From contig NZ_KI391953.1 in NCBI RefSeq assembly GCF_000185725.2, positions 434,001 through 498,000 of the forward strand: 64,000 nt of DNA, given 5' to 3'. The DNA is from Segniliparus rugosus ATCC BAA-974 (GTDB taxonomy: Bacteria; Actinomycetota; Actinomycetes; Mycobacteriales; Mycobacteriaceae). The position numbers were made by a program, and so were the translations under genes. Below are positions 60,151-64,000 of this stretch, piece by piece (position 1 is the stretch's first letter; each line of letters starts with the position of its first letter). A model generated the notes under the pieces. The model saw nothing but the letters and a program-made list of their open reading frames with translations. It was not told where the DNA came from and searched no databases.

Positions 60151-60750
60151 TCAGGGCTTGGTCCAGGTCACGGCATAGCGCCACATGGCGAGCCTGCGGA
60201 CCCGCGCTCCCGGCAGGACGCGCTGGACGGTGGCCTCGACCTGGCGGTAGCTCAAGGCAGGGTCGGCGAGAGGGGAGGGATGCTCCCATTTCCGCCTGCC
60301 CCGCGCCCAGGTGTGCCAGCGGTACGCGACCGCGCCGACCAGCCCCCACAGGAGCGCGGCGGGCAGGCGCTCGCGCGTCAAGGCGACCACGACGAGCCGC
60401 CCGCCCGGACGCAGCAGAGCGGCCATGCGGCGCAAGGCCGCTTCGAGCGGCAGGTGATGCGCCGTCGCCGAGGAGAGGATGGCGTCGAACGACTCGTCGC
60501 GCAGCGGCGCGGCGAGGACATCGGCGCGCACGAACGCAAGGTCCGGACCGGGATGCTCGGCGCGCGCGATCCGGAGGCTCTCCTCGTGCAGGTCGACGCC
60601 CACGATGAGCGCTCCAGGGGCTTTCGCGCGCACTTCGGGCACGAGCGTCCCGACGCCGCAGCCGACATCGAGGACGCGCCGCGCCGTTTCAGGCACGGCG
60701 CGGACCATGAGGCGCTGATAGTGGATATTGGTGTTCCATCGCTCGGTCAC
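60151..60750 (-). CDS. Class I SAM-dependent methyltransferase
   Basis: 199 residues from a GTG with GAGGAG upstream, overlapping the stop of the Ada-AlkA gene (GTGA). The SAM motif is VLDVGCGVGTL (27-37), with acidic residue motif VGVDLHEESL and LLRPGGRLVVVAL later. Small-molecule methyltransferase (UbiE/type 11 kind); substrate unknown. Translational coupling to the repair gene is notable. Confidence 0.85.
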   Translation of the reverse strand: MTERWNTNIHYQRLMVRAVPETARRVLDVGCGVGTLVPEVRAKAPGALIVGVDLHEESLRIARAEHPGPDLAFVRADVLAAPLRDESFDAILSSATAHHLPLEAALRRMAALLRPGGRLVVVALTRERLPAALLWGLVGAVAYRWHTWARGRRKWEHPSPLADPALSYRQVEATVQRVLPGARVRRLAMWRYAVTWTKP

Positions 60751-62234
60751 GCGAAGACTCCTCGCTCGTGGAGCACATGCTGCCACAGGCGCAGGCCCAG
60801 ATACGAGCGCCACGGCGCGCAGCGGGTGGCTTCTTTCAGATCGAAACCGAGGCTTTCCGCGCCGCGACGGACCACGAGATCGGTGTCGAGCAGCGTGTCA
60901 GGGTCGAGCAGGTAGCGCAGCACGACATAATCCGCCGTCCACGGCCCGATCCCCGGCAGGCCGAGCAATTGCTCGCGCAGCTCGGCGGGGGCCATGCCGG
61001 TGTGCGGTTCGAGCTTGCCGTCCGCCAGCGCCTGGGCGACGGCGAGGATCGACCGAATGCGGGCGGCGGGGCCTCGCAAGGAAGCGCCGTCGTCGGCGAC
61101 GATCTGCTCCGCAGTCGGGAACAGCCTGGTGAGACAGCCTTCTGGATCGGGATCGTCCATCGGGTCGCCGAGCGCCTCGGCCAGTCTGCCGGTGTGGGTC
61201 CGCGCTGCGGCGATGGAGATCTGCTGTCCGATCATGGTGCGCAGAATCAGCTCCGACGCGTCGCTCGCCCCAGGAAGACGCAGGCCAGGGCTGCGGGCGA
61301 TCGCTCCGGCGAGGTCGGGGGCCAGCCCGGCGAGGGCCGCGTCCACCGGCTCCGGGTCGGCGTCGAGGTCGAAGAGGCGGCGGACGCGGTTCACCGCCGC
61401 GGTCAGATCCCGCGCGTCGGCCAGCTGGAACCGGACGCGGATGCTGGATCCTTCGGGCTCGATCCGCGCGCAGACGATCCCCGGCCCATGCGGCAGGCGC
61501 ACGGTGCGGCGGTAGTCCCCGGCCCGGACCTCCTCCACGCCGGGAACCGCGTGGTCGGTGAGGAACCAGCGCATCCATGGCACGTCCAGCGGGCCACGGA
61601 ACGGCAATCTGAGCACGATCCCGCCGAGGGCGGCGCGCGCGGGAGGACGCTCGCGCCGCAGCTCGCGAGGGGCGGCGGCGAAGACTGTCTGGATCGTGTC
61701 GTTGAACTGGCGGACGCTCGCGAATCCTGCGGCGAAAGCGATATCGGCGAAGGGGAGGGCGGTGGTCTGGATGAGCGTTCGCGCGGTCGCGGCCCGCCGC
61801 GCTCGCGCCAACGCCAACGGCCCTGCGCCGAGCTCCGCGACTAAGAGCCGGTTCAGCTGGCGGCTGGAGTAGCCGAGCCGTCGGGCGAGCCCTTCCACGC
61901 CGTCGCGGTCCACGACGCCGTCGTCGATGAGCCGCATCGCGCGGGCCGCCGCGTCCGAGCGCAGATTCCATTGCGGCGAGCCGGGGACGGCGTCCGGCGC
62001 GCACCGCCGACAGGCGCGGTAGCCCGCGAGCTGCGCCGCCGCGGCTGTCGGGTAGAACGTGACGTTCTCGGATTTCGGAGTCCTCGCGGGGCAGGACGGG
62101 CGGCAATAAATCCGCGTGGTCGCCACGGCTGTGTAGAACTGCCCGTCGAACCGGGAGTCTTTCGAGGCGATTGCCCGATAGCGCGCCTGAAAGCCGCTCC
62201 CTGGGTCCAGCTCGCGGTCTGCTGCGTTGCTCAT
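60747..62234 (-). CDS. alkA: Ada-AlkA fusion: AraC-type regulator and 3-methyladenine glycosylase
   Basis: 495 residues. The N-terminal Ada zinc domain has Cys44, 48, 75 and 78, with the same spacing as E. coli Ada (38, 42, 69, 72), so Cys44 can accept methyl from phosphotriesters. An AraC HTH pair follows (about 95-190). AlkA_N (205-310) and a helix-hairpin-helix glycosylase domain end the protein: GLPGIGPWTADYV and the catalytic Asp near 452 in LLDTDLVV. No O6-methylguanine transferase (PCHR) domain. It both senses and repairs alkylation damage, as in mycobacterial AlkA. Confidence 0.92.
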   Translation of the reverse strand: MSNAADRELDPGSGFQARYRAIASKDSRFDGQFYTAVATTRIYCRPSCPARTPKSENVTFYPTAAAAQLAGYRACRRCAPDAVPGSPQWNLRSDAAARAMRLIDDGVVDRDGVEGLARRLGYSSRQLNRLLVAELGAGPLALARARRAATARTLIQTTALPFADIAFAAGFASVRQFNDTIQTVFAAAPRELRRERPPARAALGGIVLRLPFRGPLDVPWMRWFLTDHAVPGVEEVRAGDYRRTVRLPHGPGIVCARIEPEGSSIRVRFQLADARDLTAAVNRVRRLFDLDADPEPVDAALAGLAPDLAGAIARSPGLRLPGASDASELILRTMIGQQISIAAARTHTGRLAEALGDPMDDPDPEGCLTRLFPTAEQIVADDGASLRGPAARIRSILAVAQALADGKLEPHTGMAPAELREQLLGLPGIGPWTADYVVLRYLLDPDTLLDTDLVVRRGAESLGFDLKEATRCAPWRSYLGLRLWQHVLHERGVFA

Positions 62235-62475
62235 GCGTCCACCTTGCCAGCGCCGTCCCCGCCATGCTAGCGGTTATCGGACATTGCCGTCGGCGCAGGG
62301 ATTCGACGCAGGCTGATCGCGGATCTATACCGCGACCAGCGTTTCCATTACGCTTCGATCTTTCGCGTCCGGCCCGTTCCCCCTACGCCGCGCCAGGCGC
62401 GACGAAGAAGGGACGAGGAAAGACATTGCGGGACCCCAGGGAAATTTCGCGTTGGACCAAGGAGTTGGCAGCACC

Positions 62476-63957
62476 GTGACGGATGTGAGTGTGCAATTTT
62501 CACGGGAACCCGTGACGACGGCTGCGCGAGAGGAAGAGAAGCGCGGCACGGTCTGGATCCGGTCCGCCGCCGATGTCTCGGAGATCGTGAACCGGGGGGC
62601 GGGCCGCGCGGCGCACGCGCGGGTGATCGTGCTGCTCGCGCTCGGCGGGGTCTTCCTCGACGCCTACGATCTGACTTCGCTCGCGTACGGCGAGGAGGCG
62701 GTGCGCGAGCAGTTCCACATCGGGCCGGTCCAGCTCGGCCTTGTGGTCAGCGCGATCTCGCTCGGCGCGCTCTTCGGGTCGTTCTTCGGCGGCGCGCTGG
62801 TCGACCGGATCGGGCGATACCGGGTCTTCATGGCGGACATGGTCTTCTTCGTCGTGGCGGCCATCGGGGCCGCGCTTGCGGTGAACGCGGCGATGCTCAT
62901 CGGCTTCCGCTTCCTCATGGGGGTCGGCGTCGGCATGGACCTGCCGGTCGCGATGGCGTTCCTCGCGGAGTTCTCCAGGCTGCAAGGCAAGGGCGGCAAG
63001 TCGGACCGGACCGCCGCGTGGTGCCCGGCCTGGTACGCCGCCACGACCGCCTGCTACGTCGTCATCCTGGCGATCTACGCGCTCTTGCCCGCAGAGCAGC
63101 ACCAGCACATCTGGCGGTACGTGGTGGGCTTCGGGGCGGTTCCCGCCCTGGCCATCATCGCGGTGCGCAAGCGCTACATCGACGAGTCGCCCGCATGGGC
63201 GGCGGGCCAGGGCGACCTCGAGGGCGCCGCGGCGATCCTGCGCCGCAGCTACGGGGTCGAAGCCGAGGTCGCCCCGGACGCGCGACGGGAGACGGCGCAA
63301 AGCTCCGCAGGCCAGAAGTACCGGGAGTTGTTCCGGCCGCCTTATCGGCGGCGGACTTTGCAGAACCTCGTCGCGAACACCGCGCAGAATTTCGGCTACA
63401 ACTCGGTCGCCTTCGGTCTGCCGGTCATCATCGCGACGTTCCTCGCCCAGGGCGAGCTCACCACGATCGTCGCCGCGCTGGTGCTCAACCTCGCGTTCGC
63501 CTTCACCGGGGGCATGCTGGGCATCGGCTGGTCGCGAAGCCGAGGCGCGTGGCGGATGACCTTGATCGGATTCGGGCTCCAGCTTGTGGCGTTCGTCGTG
63601 CTGGCGCTGCTCGGCGTGCCGACGGGGCCCGCCTCCATCGCGCTGGCGCTGGCGATGCTCGGGCTATACCTCTTCGCGCAGGCGAGCGGTCCGGGGGCGA
63701 ACCTCATGACGTTCGCGGCGCTGAGCTACCCGACTCGGATCCGGGGGACCGGCGTCGGGTTCAGCAGGGGCGTGGACAGCGCCGCGACGACAGCGACCCT
63801 GTTCCTCTTCCCGGTGCTCGCGGCGGCGTTGTCGACCAAGGTCTTCTGGGTGATCGCCCTCGCTCCGGTCGTCGGGGCCGTCGCGCTCCTGATCGGGAGA
63901 TGGGAGCCGGTCGCCCACGACGCGGACGCGGAGGACGCCGCCGCCGAGGGGAGCTGA
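62476..63957 (+). CDS. MFS transporter (sugar/acid:H+ symporter type)
   Basis: About 493 residues; start taken at the GTG at 62476, with AAGGAG upstream (TTG at 62452 is the alternative). Twelve hydrophobic segments are expected. Motifs: LFGSFFGGALVDRIGRYRVF (loop 2-3 GxxxDRxGRR type), FRFLMGVGVGMDLPVAMAFL, and YPTRIRGTGVGFSRGVDSA in the second half, typical of the benzoate/phosphate/sugar MFS branch. The loop PAWAAGQGDLEGAAAILRRS is cytoplasmic. Substrate unknown. Confidence 0.88.
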   Translation: MTDVSVQFSREPVTTAAREEEKRGTVWIRSAADVSEIVNRGAGRAAHARVIVLLALGGVFLDAYDLTSLAYGEEAVREQFHIGPVQLGLVVSAISLGALFGSFFGGALVDRIGRYRVFMADMVFFVVAAIGAALAVNAAMLIGFRFLMGVGVGMDLPVAMAFLAEFSRLQGKGGKSDRTAAWCPAWYAATTACYVVILAIYALLPAEQHQHIWRYVVGFGAVPALAIIAVRKRYIDESPAWAAGQGDLEGAAAILRRSYGVEAEVAPDARRETAQSSAGQKYRELFRPPYRRRTLQNLVANTAQNFGYNSVAFGLPVIIATFLAQGELTTIVAALVLNLAFAFTGGMLGIGWSRSRGAWRMTLIGFGLQLVAFVVLALLGVPTGPASIALALAMLGLYLFAQASGPGANLMTFAALSYPTRIRGTGVGFSRGVDSAATTATLFLFPVLAAALSTKVFWVIALAPVVGAVALLIGRWEPVAHDADAEDAAAEGS

Positions 63958-64000
63958 TCACCCGGCTTTGCCGAGCGCTTGCCCTGTCGAGCCGAGGACC
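63958..64000 (-). CDS. 3' end of a gene cut by the window edge
   Basis: On the minus strand the last bases read VLGSTGQALGKAG then TGA at 63958-63960, directly abutting the stop of the MFS gene. Only about 13 codons are visible, so no family can be given. Confidence 0.4.
   Translation of the reverse strand, partial: VLGSTGQALGKAG

Overview
The window comes from a high-GC (about two thirds G+C) actinobacterium that makes mycolic acids. The FAS-II block aceE-mabR-fabD-acpM-kasA, the had dehydratase block next to tRNA-Trp, secE, nusG, rplK and rplA, an Mce-type ATPase beside rpoBC, and three antigen-85 mycolyltransferases are all typical of the Mycobacteriales. Several details differ from Mycobacterium tuberculosis: there is no kasB or accD6 after kasA, no rpmG before had, a fused HadA-HadB protein, and mceG lies directly upstream of rpoB. 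A deep-branching mycolic-acid genus such as Segniliparus would fit, but that is a guess from gene content.

Layout. 1-5100: an oxidoreductase cut by the window edge, a tRNA with a CAT anticodon, a lipoprotein, a serine beta-lactamase-like hydrolase, an SRPBCC protein and a DUF3145 protein. 5101-11952 (minus strand): kasA, acpM, fabD, the regulator mabR and aceE, joining acetyl-CoA supply to mycolate elongation. 12053-17154: a tightly overlapping plus-strand operon of an AAA+ ATPase, a small membrane protein and three tandem paralogous TPR-plus-membrane proteins. This is the best candidate for an undescribed system. It is followed by a DUF3052 gene.

17700-30170 is an accessory region. It holds an intact ABM/PfpI/XRE operon and a decayed second copy of it (26205-27213), an intact secreted protein (27463-28314) and a decayed second copy of that (17707-18140), and remnants of three insertion sequences (IS21-, IS30- and IS110-like). 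It also holds two cupin genes that share an 11-bp-period direct-repeat operator, probably bound by the GntR regulator encoded here, and exported lipoproteins with aldo/keto reductase and PPC domains.

30231-36951: YajQ, tRNA-Tyr, an 82-bp tandem array of decayed tRNA-Thr copies ending in the functional tRNA-Thr, tRNA-Met, the had genes, tRNA-Trp, secE, nusG, rplK and rplA. 37130-43192: a secreted protein, an amidase, an alpha/beta hydrolase, rplJ, rplL and mceG. 43636-51144: rpoB and rpoC. 51213-64000: an SMI1/KNR4 protein, three lipoproteins, an acyl-ACP thioesterase, three antigen-85 paralogues with different export signals, a PapA-type acyltransferase, a methyltransferase, an Ada-AlkA DNA-repair fusion, an MFS transporter and a gene end cut by the window edge.

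All family assignments rest on reading motifs and remembered family sequences; no database search was run.
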